A stretch of DNA of 64,000 nucleotides, taken from positions 248,001 to 312,000 of the forward strand of contig CAWBNK010000001.1 of NCBI GenBank assembly GCA_963790065.1, given 5' to 3'. The stretch is from Palsa-504 sp963790065 (GTDB taxonomy: Bacteria > Actinomycetota > Actinomycetes > Streptosporangiales > Streptosporangiaceae). The position numbers were made by a program, and so were the translations under genes. Shown piece by piece: positions 17,078 through 24,701 of the stretch (within the stretch, counting starts at the first letter, position 1; the number at the start of each line of letters is the position of its first letter). Below the pieces are notes generated by a model. That model searched no databases and was not told the DNA's origin. It saw only the letters and a list, made by a program, of their open reading frames with translations.

Positions 17078-17857
17078 CTAGGCGGTCAGGCCGGCGTCGA
17101 CCGGGATGACGGCGCCGGTCAGGGCGCTCGCGTCCGGACCGCACAGCCAGGCCACGGCGGCGGCCACCTCGGCCGGCTCGAGCAGCCGCCGGGTCAGCGC
17201 CTGAGCCGCGAAGCTCTCCTGATCGGGCAGGTCGTAAACCTCGGCGCTGGCGGCCAGCATGGCACCGCGGGTGGAACCGGGGCAGACCACGTTGGCCGTC
17301 ACCCCGGTGCCCGCCAGGTCGGCGGCCAGGGCCCGGACGTAGCTGACCACGGCCCCCTTGGAAGCGGAGTAGGCGGCCAGGCGGGGCATGGCGCGCAGCG
17401 CGGCCGCCGAGGCGATGGCCACGAACCGGCCGGCACCCGCCTCGATCATCGGCGGCACGCAGACCTCGGCCAGGTGCACGACGCCGAACAGGTTCACCCG
17501 CACCAGCAGCCCGAACGCGTCGTCGGGCACCGCCCAGGCCGCGTCGCCCCTGATCACGCCGGCCGCGGTCACCACTGCCGCCGGGGCGCGCCCGGCCAGG
17601 ACGTTCCGCAGCTTGTCGCGCACGGCGCCGTCGCCCACGTCCGCGATCAGCTCGTCCACGCGGGCGGCGCCGGACGTGCGGCAGCCCCGGGCCACGGCGG
17701 CCAGGTCCTCGGGGGCGGCCATCGGGTAGCCGGCAGGCCGCTGCGGCGCGCACGCGTCGACCAGCAGCAGCGACCAGCCGCCGACGGCCAGCTTCCCCGC
17801 TACCGCCGCGCCGATCCCGCGCGCCGCGCCGGTCACCACCGCCAGCCGCTCCGTCAC
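17078..17857 (-). CDS. SDR family oxidoreductase, probably mycofactocin-associated
   Basis: 259 aa, a classical short-chain dehydrogenase. The Rossmann motif is VTGAARGIGAAVA near the N-terminus, the catalytic Ser lies in VAIASAAAL, and the catalytic Tyr-Lys is YSASKGAV. The C-terminal part (CPGSTRGAML, GAVIPVDAGLTA) completes the fold. GTG 17857 is preceded by GGGGAGG at the right distance. It follows mftE by 13 bases and should be cotranscribed. Many mycofactocin clusters contain SDRs that bind NAD(H) tightly and pass electrons to mycofactocin; this gene is a candidate. The substrate is probably an alcohol, but that is inference from context. Confidence 0.88.
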   Translation of the reverse strand: MTERLAVVTGAARGIGAAVAGKLAVGGWSLLLVDACAPQRPAGYPMAAPEDLAAVARGCRTSGAARVDELIADVGDGAVRDKLRNVLAGRAPAAVVTAAGVIRGDAAWAVPDDAFGLLVRVNLFGVVHLAEVCVPPMIEAGAGRFVAIASAAALRAMPRLAAYSASKGAVVSYVRALAADLAGTGVTANVVCPGSTRGAMLAASAEVYDLPDQESFAAQALTRRLLEPAEVAAAVAWLCGPDASALTGAVIPVDAGLTA

Positions 17858-17870
17858 GCCAGCCTCCCCG

Positions 17871-18608
17871 TCACGCGGGCCGCCGGTCGAGCAGCGCGTC
17901 CACGGTGGCACCGAGCCCGGCGACCAGGCTGGCCAGCAGCTGCTGGCCTTCGGCGGCGGACGCGCCGGCCGGATCGCCGAGCACGCCGTTCGGGCTGACC
18001 GCGCGCACGCCCTGCTCCCGCAGCAGTGGCAGGATCTGGCCGAGCGGACGGACTTCACCAGGCTCGGCAGCCTCCAGCCGGACCGCCTCGGGGGCCAGCG
18101 CGAGCATGATCGAGGTCTCCGAGCGGCCGGCGTGCGAGTCGCCATCGGGCAGCGACGCATGCCAGGCCTGGCACGCGCGGCCCTCGTAGCCGAGCCGGCC
18201 GACCGCCGTCCGGACCGCTTCGGCGTTGCCTCCGTGCCCGTTGACCAGCAGCAGCGCGGCCCAGTGCAGGCTGGCGTGCCGGCCGAGCTCGATCAGGCAG
18301 GAGGCGAGCGCATCCGTGCCGATGGACAGGGTGCCGGGGAACGCCGCGTGCTCTCCGCTGGCGCCGATCGACAGCGGGGGCGCGAGCGCTACGCCAGGCC
18401 GGCCCGCACAGGCCCGCCGGGCCACCGCCACCGCGATCCGCGTGTCGGTGTCGAGCGGCAGGTGCGGGCCGTGCTGCTCCAGCGAGCCGACCGGCACCAC
18501 CAGCAGCCGCCGCGGGCCCTCCTCGACCGCCGGCCACCGCATCCCCGCCAGCTCCACCGCTGCTTGCTCGACGGACGCCGGTCCAGGTGGGGGCGGCGGC
18601 GCGGGCAT
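17871..18608 (-). CDS. mftE: Mycofactocin peptidase (creatininase family)
   Basis: 245 aa. MftE is a metal-dependent peptidase that releases the modified C-terminal Val-Tyr dipeptide (AHDP) from MftC-treated MftA. Creatininase-family ligands are visible: VPVGSLEQHGPHLPLDTDT (Glu, His, Asp), SGEHAAFPGT, LLVNGHGGN, and a downstream GRSETSIMLAL. ATG 18608 is used; an in-frame start at 18653 would overlap the upstream palindrome. The gene is separated from mftR by an SRPBCC gene and a dead arsR, so mftE and the SDR probably have their own promoter in the 18609-18653 interval. Length and motifs are typical. Confidence 0.92.
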   Translation of the reverse strand: MPAPPPPPGPASVEQAAVELAGMRWPAVEEGPRRLLVVPVGSLEQHGPHLPLDTDTRIAVAVARRACAGRPGVALAPPLSIGASGEHAAFPGTLSIGTDALASCLIELGRHASLHWAALLLVNGHGGNAEAVRTAVGRLGYEGRACQAWHASLPDGDSHAGRSETSIMLALAPEAVRLEAAEPGEVRPLGQILPLLREQGVRAVSPNGVLGDPAGASAAEGQQLLASLVAGLGATVDALLDRRPA

Positions 18609-18633
18609 GCCGTCATGGTACGAGACAAGGTAG

Positions 18634-18649
18634 TGAAACCCGGGTTTCA
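18634..18649. promoter_or_regulatory. Perfect 16-bp palindrome upstream of mftE
   Basis: TGAAACCCGGGTTTCA reads identically on both strands. It lies between the SRPBCC stop and the mftE start, 26 bases upstream of ATG 18608. With no loop it is a poor terminator and a good candidate operator for a dimeric regulator. It differs from the mftA/mftD palindrome. Confidence 0.5.
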
Positions 18650-18653
18650 GCAC

Positions 18654-19124
18654 CTACCCGGCGGCCGACTGGTTCCCTTCGCCGAGCTCGGCGGCCAGGG
18701 CGGCCAGCCACTGGCGGGTGCCCTCTTCCCGCCAGCCGAGCTCTTCCTGCCCGTCCAGGAAGGCACCCTGCTCGGTGAGCAGCAGGCGGGTACCCTCGGC
18801 CACAGCCTGGAACTCGACCGTGGTCAGCGACACGGTGCTCAGCTCGTCACCGGCGGACAGGGTCGAGGTGTATACGATGCGCTCGCCCGGCACGATGTCG
18901 TGATAGACCGACTCGAACGCCAGGGCCGGATGACCGTCACCGGCGGCCCGGCGAACCGTTTCCCGGCCGCCGACCCGGAAGTCGAGCCGGTGCTCGGCCG
19001 CGGGGCCGGCGAACCAGCGGGCCTTCGCCGCCGGTTCGGCCCAGGCGGCGAAGACGCGATCGGGTGCGGCGGGGTAGTTCGGTTCCAGGGAGAAGGTGCC
19101 GTGCTGGACGTGACGGTCGGTCAT
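18654..19124 (-). CDS. SRPBCC (AHSA1-like) domain protein
   Basis: 156 aa, START/Bet v 1-like helix-grip fold. The opening ...FSLEPNYPAAPDRVFAAWAE is followed by KARWFAGP, FRVGGRET and a C-terminal GWREEGTRQWLAALAAEL helix, all typical of AHSA1-type SRPBCC proteins, which bind small hydrophobic ligands. A Shine-Dalgarno AAGGAG precedes ATG 19124. In actinobacteria such genes commonly follow an ArsR regulator gene, and here the remains of one lie directly upstream. The pair sits between mftE and mftR, so it looks like an insertion into the mycofactocin locus. No catalytic role can be inferred. Confidence 0.85.
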   Translation of the reverse strand: MTDRHVQHGTFSLEPNYPAAPDRVFAAWAEPAAKARWFAGPAAEHRLDFRVGGRETVRRAAGDGHPALAFESVYHDIVPGERIVYTSTLSAGDELSTVSLTTVEFQAVAEGTRLLLTEQGAFLDGQEELGWREEGTRQWLAALAAELGEGNQSAAG

Positions 19125-19352
19125 GGCGTGCTCCTTCGGTCGGCGGGACCCGGCCCGTTTTCTCCGACCGGACCAGGCCGCTGGCCTCGAGCACCGCGAG
19201 GTGCTGGATGACGGAGGCCAGCGACATCGGCAGCGGCCGGGCCAGGTCGGTAACTGACGCCGGTCCCCGGGTCAGCCGCTCCACCATCCGCGCCGGCGGG
19301 GATCAGCCAGGGCGTGGATGACCTCGTCGGACGACCACTGATAGTCAAGCAT
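19125..19352 (-). pseudogene. Disrupted ArsR family regulator
   Basis: From ATG 19352 the frame reads MLDYQWSSDEVIHALADP then RRR, after which a one-base shift near 19290 leads to a stop. The next frame continues the protein as MVERLTRGPASVTDLARPL and VIQHLAVLEASGLVRSEKTGRV, the winged helix-turn-helix of ArsR repressors. It then stops resembling ArsR about 30 bases before the SRPBCC start, so the C-terminal dimerisation helix (about 40 residues) is absent. With both a frameshift and a 3' deletion, the gene is almost certainly non-functional. Confidence 0.75.
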
Positions 19353-19421
19353 TTGCTGAACTATGTGATCGGCAAAGTGATCAGTCAAGTATCTGCTTAA
19401 CTGTTGCGGGCGGTCGGCCGG

Positions 19422-20102
19422 TTAAGACTGGCGGCCGGCGAAGGCGGCGGCGAGCTCCCGCATGGCCGAGTCCAGCAGGACGCCGAGATCGGCTGCTTCG
19501 TCGTCGAGCCACTGCTCGTAGGCGGCGATGGCGACGCCGAGGACGGCGTGCGCGATGGCCTGCGGGGCGAGCGAATCCGGCCGCCGGCCGGTGCGCTCGG
19601 CGGCGAACTCGGCGACCACGTCCCGCCAGGCGGCAAAACGCAGGGTGGAGTGCGCCAGCAGGGCCGGGACCCGCAGGATGAGCTCCATCCGGCGGCGGTG
19701 CCGCGGGATCTGGTCCGGCTCGACCTGGTTGAAGTCGACCAGGGCCACGCGGATCGCGTCCATCAGCTGGACGTCGCGCGGGCAAGCCTTGAGGCGGGCT
19801 CGCATGCGCTCGAGTTCCACGTCGAACGTGCCCCAGGGCACGTCGTTCTTGGACGGGAAGTAGCGGAAGAACGTCCGGCGGCCGATGCCCGCGGCCATCG
19901 CGATGTCCTCGATCGTGGTCTGCTCGAAGCCGTTCGCGGCAAACAGCTCGAAGGCTACCTGCTCCAGCTCGGCCTGGGACGTGACGCGCCTGCGTCCCGG
20001 CTGGCTGCCGCCGTCGGCGGGCCGGCCCGGGGTACATCCGGTGCCGTCGCCATGGACATCGTCCACACCCCCCACCATCACGACCGGCCATTCGCAGGCC
20101 AT
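19422..20102 (-). CDS. mftR: Mycofactocin transcriptional regulator, TetR family
   Basis: 226 aa as read. The DNA-binding domain holds SQAELEQVAFELFAANGFEQ, TTIEDIAMAAGIGRRTFF and RYFPSKNDVPWG, which match MftR. In mycobacteria MftR represses the cluster and is relieved by long-chain acyl-CoA. The ligand-binding half follows from about residue 95. The exact start is uncertain: ATG 20102, ATG 20078 and several GTGs are in frame before the conserved region, and the extra N-terminal residues look non-essential. It is divergent from mftA; the shared 101-base interval contains the palindrome at 20172-20186, so autoregulation together with mftA is likely. Confidence 0.9.
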   Translation of the reverse strand: MACEWPVVMVGGVDDVHGDGTGCTPGRPADGGSQPGRRRVTSQAELEQVAFELFAANGFEQTTIEDIAMAAGIGRRTFFRYFPSKNDVPWGTFDVELERMRARLKACPRDVQLMDAIRVALVDFNQVEPDQIPRHRRRMELILRVPALLAHSTLRFAAWRDVVAEFAAERTGRRPDSLAPQAIAHAVLGVAIAAYEQWLDDEAADLGVLLDSAMRELAAAFAGRQS

Positions 20103-20143
20103 CTTACGTCGGGTCCCGGGCGGCTCACGGTTACCGCGCAGCC

Positions 20144-20172
20144 TTGATCGGGGCTACCGGCGCCGTTACTAT
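20144..20172 (+). promoter_or_regulatory. Putative mftA promoter
   Basis: TTGATC at 20144-20149 and TACTAT at 20167-20172 are separated by 17 bases, a good sigma-70-type pair. The -10 ends at the first base of the palindrome 20172-20186, so a bound repressor would cover the transcript start. Confidence 0.55.
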
Positions 20173-20186
20173 GGCACTCGGTGCCA
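20172..20186. promoter_or_regulatory. Candidate MftR operator, mftA/mftR interval
   Basis: TGGCACTCGGTGCCA has six-base inverted arms (TGGCAC/GTGCCA) around TCG. It overlaps the expected mftA transcript start and lies 17 bases before the mftA ATG. Thirteen of its bases recur in front of mftD (24648-24660). Confidence 0.65.
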
Positions 20187-20203
20187 CGAGACAGGAGATA
20201 CTC

Positions 20204-20323
20204 ATGGGCGATCACGTGACGGTTCCTGCATCCGCGGACGATCACGCCGAGGCCGAGCCGCTCGTCGCCGATGAGCTCCTGGTCGAGGAAGTCTCGATCG
20301 ACGGCATGTGCGGCGTCTACTGA
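20204..20323 (+). CDS. mftA: Mycofactocin precursor peptide
   Basis: A 39-aa ribosomal precursor of the redox cofactor mycofactocin. It begins MGDHVTVPAS, has an acidic middle (AEAEPLVADELLVEE) that should serve as the leader bound by MftB, and ends with the family-defining IDGMCGVY. MftC acts on the terminal Val-Tyr: it decarboxylates the Tyr and forms a ring; MftE then cuts it free. ACAGGAG lies just upstream of ATG 20204. The downstream mftB-mftC frame opens at GTG 20308 inside mftA (16-base overlap) or at GTG 20335, so translation is coupled. Confidence 0.95.
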   Translation: MGDHVTVPASADDHAEAEPLVADELLVEEVSIDGMCGVY

Positions 20324-21867
20324 CCCGGGCTCCCGTGCCAGTCAGCCCCGCGCAGGCGTTTGATCTCGACCGCCCGTGGCGTCTCGATGACCGTGCCGCC
20401 GTGCGCCCGGAGCCGTTCGGTGCCATGCTCTACCACTTCGGCACCCGCAATCTCTCCTTCCTCAAGAGCACCACGCTCCTGACCGTCCTCAGGAACCTCG
20501 CCGAGCACCCGACGGCCCGCGCGGCCTGCGCCGCCGCGGGCGTAGGCGAGCCTGAGCTGCCCGCCTACGGGCGGGCCCTGGCCACCCTGGCCAGCTCCAG
20601 CATGATCGTCCCCGGCGATCCGGCCGCGGCCCGGCGCGCAGGCCGCACCGCAGCGGATGCCAGTCCGGCCGGACCGAGTAACAGCCAGTCCAGCCGGCGC
20701 CTGAGCGACTTGTTCGAGCTGGGCCTTACCTCCCCGATCTGCCTGACCTGGGAGCTCACCTACGCCTGCAACCTGGCCTGCGTGCACTGCCTGTCCAGCT
20801 CGGGCCGCCGAGATCCGCGCGAGCTGACCACGGCCGAATGCCGGGCGGTCATCGACACCCTGCAGCGGATGCAGGTCTTCTACGTCAACATCGGGGGCGG
20901 CGAGCCGACGGTCCGCCCGGACTTCTGGGCGCTGGTGGACTACGCGACCGCTCACCAGGTCGGCGTGAAGTTCTCCACCAACGGGATCAAGCTCGACGCT
21001 GCGGCGGCGCGCAGGCTGGCCGCCAGCGATTACGTCGACGTGCAGATCTCGCTGGACGGGGCCACCGCCGAGGTCAACGACGCGGTGCGCGGGCCCGGAT
21101 CGTATGAAGTGGCCCGGCGGGCGATGGCCCACCTGTCCGCCGCCGGCTTCCGCGGCTTCAAGCTCTCGGTCGTGATGACCAGGCATAACATCCCGCAGCT
21201 TGAGGCGTTCAAGCAGATCGCCGACGAGCACGGCGCGCAGCTGCGGCTGACCAGGCTGCGCCCGTCCGGGCGCGGCGCCGACGTGTGGGCCGACCTGCAC
21301 CCGACCAGCGCCCAGCAACGCGAGCTGTACGACTGGCTGTCAGCCCGCGGCGAGCAGGTCCTGACCGGCGACTCGTTCTTCCACCTGTCCCCGTACGGGC
21401 CGCCGCTGCCGGGGCTGAACCTGTGCGGGGCGGGCCGGGTGGTCTGCCTTATTGATCCGGTCGGGGACGTGTACGCGTGCCCGTTCGCCATCCACGAGAA
21501 CTTCCTGGCCGGCAACGTGCGGCAGCCGGGCGGGTTCGAGGCCGTGTGGCGGACGTCCCCGCTGTTCGCGGACCTGCGCCAGCCGCAGACCGGCGGCGCC
21601 TGCCGGTCCTGCGGGTCGTACGACTCGTGCCGCGGCGGCTGCATGGCGGCCAAGTTCTTCACCGGGCTGCCGCTGGACGGGCCCGACCCGGAATGCGTGC
21701 AGGGCCACGGCGAGGCCGCGCTGGCCGCGGCCCGCGATAGCAGCACTGCGCCGCTGCCCCGCCCGGGAGCCGACCACTCGCACCGCCGCGTCCCGGTCAC
21801 CATCGGCCGCCGGCCCCCGGACCGGGCCTGCGACGAGAACCCGCTGGTCGGCCTCGTCGCCGGCTAG
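20308..21867 (+). CDS. mftC: Fused mycofactocin chaperone MftB and radical SAM maturase MftC
   Basis: A single 519-codon frame. Residues about 10-105 are MftB, the leader-binding RRE-type chaperone (RPEPFGAMLYHFGTRNLSFL, then SSSMIVP). A low-complexity Ala/Ser/Gly/Arg linker covers about 106-132. From about 133 it is MftC: SAM cluster C154-x3-C158-x2-C161 (TYACNLACVHC), NIGGGEPTVRPDFW, YVDVQISLDGATAEVNDA, then the SPASM auxiliary-cluster cysteines in LNLCGAGRVVCLI, DVYACPFAIH and CRSCGSYDSCRGGCMA. MftC performs oxidative decarboxylation and ring closure on MftA. In well-studied mycobacteria mftB and mftC are separate genes. No plausible separate mftC start exists in the linker except a weak TTG at 20710. 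GTG 20335 is an alternative start. Confidence 0.93.
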   Translation: MRRLLTRAPVPVSPAQAFDLDRPWRLDDRAAVRPEPFGAMLYHFGTRNLSFLKSTTLLTVLRNLAEHPTARAACAAAGVGEPELPAYGRALATLASSSMIVPGDPAAARRAGRTAADASPAGPSNSQSSRRLSDLFELGLTSPICLTWELTYACNLACVHCLSSSGRRDPRELTTAECRAVIDTLQRMQVFYVNIGGGEPTVRPDFWALVDYATAHQVGVKFSTNGIKLDAAAARRLAASDYVDVQISLDGATAEVNDAVRGPGSYEVARRAMAHLSAAGFRGFKLSVVMTRHNIPQLEAFKQIADEHGAQLRLTRLRPSGRGADVWADLHPTSAQQRELYDWLSARGEQVLTGDSFFHLSPYGPPLPGLNLCGAGRVVCLIDPVGDVYACPFAIHENFLAGNVRQPGGFEAVWRTSPLFADLRQPQTGGACRSCGSYDSCRGGCMAAKFFTGLPLDGPDPECVQGHGEAALAAARDSSTAPLPRPGADHSHRRVPVTIGRRPPDRACDENPLVGLVAG

Positions 21868-21961
21868 CGCCCCAGCCCTCATGGGCTGCGGAACGCCGCC
21901 CCGCACCCGGCCGGTTCGGCTAGAGGCGTCCCAGGCGTCACAGCGGGACTAGTCTTGGCTG

Positions 21962-23494
21962 GTGGGGATGGTAAGCAGCCCGCCCGTGCCGGGACCAGGA
22001 GCGGAGGCCGAGCTGGTCCCCGCCGGGTTTTGCCTCCGCCGGGAGGCCGGGACCCGCGTGCTGGCCGGCGGGACCGTCCTGGCGGGCGGTTCGCCGACCC
22101 GGGTGCTGCGCCTGACGCCATCCGGCGCCCGGCACGTCGCCGGCTGGTGGTCAGGCACGCCCGTCCCGGACAATCCCCGGGCCCGCGCCCTGGCCCGCCG
22201 CCTGCTCGACACCGGGATCGCGCAGCCCGCCTTCGGGCCGGCAGGCCCGGAAGCCTCCCGGGTTCCGCATGACGTCACGGTGGTGATCCCGGTCCGCGAC
22301 CGGCAGGCCGAACTGGCCCGCTGCCTGGCCGGGCTGGCCGGGATGCCCCGGGTGATCGTGGTCGATGACGCCTCGGCCGATCCGGCCGAGGTGGCGCGGG
22401 TCGCGTCGCAGGCAGGCGCGGCCGTGCTGCGGCGGACGGTCAACGGCGGGCCCGCGGCGGCCAGGAACACCGGCCTGGCGGCGGCGGATACCACGCTGGT
22501 GGCGTTTCTCGACTCGGACTGCGTGCCCGGCCCCGGCTGGCTGGATGACCTGCTGCCGCACTTCGCGGACGCGGCGGTCGGCGCGGTCGCACCCCGGATA
22601 ATCCCGGCCGAGCCCGGGCCGACCTGGCTGGCCAGGTACGAGGGCGCGAGCTCCACCCTGGACATGGGCACCCGGGCTAGCATCGTCCGCCCCGGATCGC
22701 GTGTCCCCTACGTTCCCGGCGCCGCCCTGGTGGTCAGGCGGGCCGTTGCGGGAGTCGGCTTCGCCGAGAACATGCAGGTGGGGGAGGACGTCGACTTCGT
22801 ATGGCGGCTGGCCGCGGCCGGCTGGCGGGTGCGGTACGAGCCGGCCGTCACCATGCGGCACCAGCACCGGGTGCGGCTGCGGGCCTGGTTCGCCCGGCGG
22901 AAGGACTACGGCACCTCGGCCGCATCCCTGGAGCTGCGCCATCCCGGTGCTGTACGCCCGCTCTACGTGTCGGCCTGGACCGCCCTGGCCTGGCTGGCCG
23001 CCGTGGCCGGCCGCCCGGCGGCCGGCGCCGCGCTCACCGCCGCGAGCATCGCCCTGCTGGCCCGGCGGCTGGCCCAGGTCACCGGCGAGGAATGGCCTGA
23101 GCCGGAGGCACGGACCGCCTGGCGGCTGGCCGCCCAGCTGGCCGGGGGCGGGACGCTCGCCGCGGTCAGGCCGCTGGGCAGCGCGATCTCCCGGACCTGG
23201 TGGCCGGCGGCGCTGCCCGCCGCGATCGCGGTGCGGCGGCTCCGGCTCCCGCTGGCCGCGCTGGTTCTCGCGCCGCCGCTGCTCGACTGGCTGGACCGCC
23301 GGCCGCCGCTCGACCCGGCCCGGTACGTGGCCGCCCGGCTGCTCGACGATGTGGCCTACAGCGTCGGGGTCTGGCAGGGCTGCGCTCAGCGCCGCACCAT
23401 CCGGCCGCTACTGCCGCAGCTCGGGGCCCGTAACTTGGCGATCCCGCGGGCGAAGTCAGCCGGGACAATGACGTCGTCGGGCGACAGGTCCTGA
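21962..23494 (+). CDS. mftF: Mycofactocin glycosyltransferase
   Basis: 510 aa, GT2 family. MftF adds a beta-1,4-glucan chain to (pre)mycofactocin. After an N-terminal beta-rich region of about 100 residues comes the GT-A domain: VTVVIPVRDRQAELARCL, GGPAAARNTGLAAAD, the metal-binding FLDSDCVPGPGW, and GEDVDFVWRLAAAGW. The C-terminal third has membrane-associated helices (YVSAWTALAWLAAVAG, ALPAAIAVRRLRLPLAALVL) and the characteristic ending YSVGVWQGCAQRRTIRPL. The start is GTG 21962 or ATG 21968; neither has a clear Shine-Dalgarno sequence. Its last 109 bases are antisense to the end of mftD, and the final residues past RPLLPQL look like a non-conserved extension. Confidence 0.93.
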   Translation: MGMVSSPPVPGPGAEAELVPAGFCLRREAGTRVLAGGTVLAGGSPTRVLRLTPSGARHVAGWWSGTPVPDNPRARALARRLLDTGIAQPAFGPAGPEASRVPHDVTVVIPVRDRQAELARCLAGLAGMPRVIVVDDASADPAEVARVASQAGAAVLRRTVNGGPAAARNTGLAAADTTLVAFLDSDCVPGPGWLDDLLPHFADAAVGAVAPRIIPAEPGPTWLARYEGASSTLDMGTRASIVRPGSRVPYVPGAALVVRRAVAGVGFAENMQVGEDVDFVWRLAAAGWRVRYEPAVTMRHQHRVRLRAWFARRKDYGTSAASLELRHPGAVRPLYVSAWTALAWLAAVAGRPAAGAALTAASIALLARRLAQVTGEEWPEPEARTAWRLAAQLAGGGTLAAVRPLGSAISRTWWPAALPAAIAVRRLRLPLAALVLAPPLLDWLDRRPPLDPARYVAARLLDDVAYSVGVWQGCAQRRTIRPLLPQLGARNLAIPRAKSAGTMTSSGDRS

Positions 23495-24612
23495 ACCGAC
23501 GACCGGCCGAGCGCGAGCAGCGTGGAGTCGATGCCGCCCCGCAGCACGTCGAAGACGTTCTGTACCCCGGCTGAGCCGTTGGCGGCCAGCCCCCACAGGT
23601 AGGCACGGCCGATCATTACCGCCCGGGCGCCCAGGGCCAGCGCCTTGACCACGTCGCTGCCGCGCCTGATGCCGCCGTCCAGCAGCACTTCGATCTGGCT
23701 TCCGACCGCGTCGGCGACGGCGGGCAGCGCCCGGATGGAGGCCGGGGTCCCGTCCAGGTTGTTGCCGCCGTGATTCGACACCGAGACGGCCGTGGCGCCG
23801 AGGTCCGCACACCGGCGGGCGTCGTCAGGCCGCATCACGCCCTTGACCATGAACTCGCCGCCCCACTGCTCGCGCAGCCAGGCGATATCGGCCCAGGTAG
23901 CGGGCGGGGTCTGCATCCACTCCCCGTAGACGCCGAAGAAGGTGGGGGCCGGCTCGCCGGGGGCGGCCATGTTGGGCACGGTGAGGTCGGGCAGCCCGCC
24001 GTGGCGCAGCCAGTCGCGGACCCAGCCCGGCCGGGTCAGGCCTTCCGGGGCGAACCTGATCATGGTCCGCAGGTCCATCTTCTCCGGGATGGCCGGGCTG
24101 CCCCAGTCCCGGCCGTTGGAGAACGACCAGTCCAGGGTGACGATGAGGGCCTGGGCGCCGGCCCGGCGGGCCCGCTCGATCCGGCCCAGGATCGTCTCCT
24201 TCCCGCCTGACCAGTAAACCTGGAAGAACAGCTTGGGGTTCACGGCCGCCATGTCCTCCACCGGCATGCTGGCGAACGAGCTCAGGCCCACGGCCGTGCC
24301 CGCCCCGGCCGACCCGCGAGCCACCCCGACCTCGCCCTCGGGATGAACGGCCTGCACGCCCGTCGGGGACGCGATCACCGGCAGGGCGATCTCCTGCCCG
24401 AGGACCGACGTAGCCAGCTGCCTGGCCGCGGGCAAGTCGGCGATGTGCGGCGGCGTGAACCGCAGCTCGCTGAACGCGGCCACGTTGTCCCGCAGCGTGA
24501 TGCCCTGCTCAGTGCCGGCCACCAGCGCCATGTACACCGATCTGGGCAGGCGGCGCCGGGCTCGCCGCCTGGCCTCCTCGACTGTCTCGAACCACTCGCG
24601 CGTGCTTGCCAT
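23386..24612 (-). CDS. mftD: Premycofactocin synthase, FMN-dependent oxidase
   Basis: 408 aa, alpha-hydroxyacid dehydrogenase (lactate dehydrogenase-like) TIM barrel. MftD oxidatively deaminates the released AHDP to the redox-active premycofactocin. Flavin-site and catalytic elements are seen in SPTGVQAVHPEGE, FFQVYW, the His of VSNHGGNNLDGTPAS, and LLDGGIRRGSDVVKALALGA. The end DVIVPADFARG is where the family normally stops; the following 20 residues run into the mftF overlap. It is transcribed against mftA-mftF from its own promoter, with a copy of the mftA palindrome 36 bases upstream of ATG 24612. So one regulator can still control both halves of the pathway. Confidence 0.93.
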   Translation of the reverse strand: MASTREWFETVEEARRRARRRLPRSVYMALVAGTEQGITLRDNVAAFSELRFTPPHIADLPAARQLATSVLGQEIALPVIASPTGVQAVHPEGEVGVARGSAGAGTAVGLSSFASMPVEDMAAVNPKLFFQVYWSGGKETILGRIERARRAGAQALIVTLDWSFSNGRDWGSPAIPEKMDLRTMIRFAPEGLTRPGWVRDWLRHGGLPDLTVPNMAAPGEPAPTFFGVYGEWMQTPPATWADIAWLREQWGGEFMVKGVMRPDDARRCADLGATAVSVSNHGGNNLDGTPASIRALPAVADAVGSQIEVLLDGGIRRGSDVVKALALGARAVMIGRAYLWGLAANGSAGVQNVFDVLRGGIDSTLLALGRSSVQDLSPDDVIVPADFARGIAKLRAPSCGSSGRMVRR

Positions 24613-24647
24613 CGGTCTCCCTCGCCAGGCTGCCTGAGGCCCTATTT

Positions 24648-24662
24648 TGGCACTCGGTGCTG
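24648..24662. promoter_or_regulatory. Candidate MftR operator upstream of mftD
   Basis: TGGCACTCGGTGCTG matches 13 consecutive bases of the mftA operator. On the minus strand a GATAAT hexamer lies directly before it, the same -10/operator arrangement as at mftA. It also lies 40 bases upstream of the divergent methyltransferase gene. Confidence 0.6.
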
Positions 24663-24701
24663 TAATTATCCAGCCCCCGGCAGGCCGTAATATCCACCAT
24701 C

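Noticed and set aside
17078..24612. mftG (GMC oxidoreductase) as part of the locus
   Set aside because: No FAD-binding GMC protein is encoded anywhere in the window; it may lie elsewhere or be absent.
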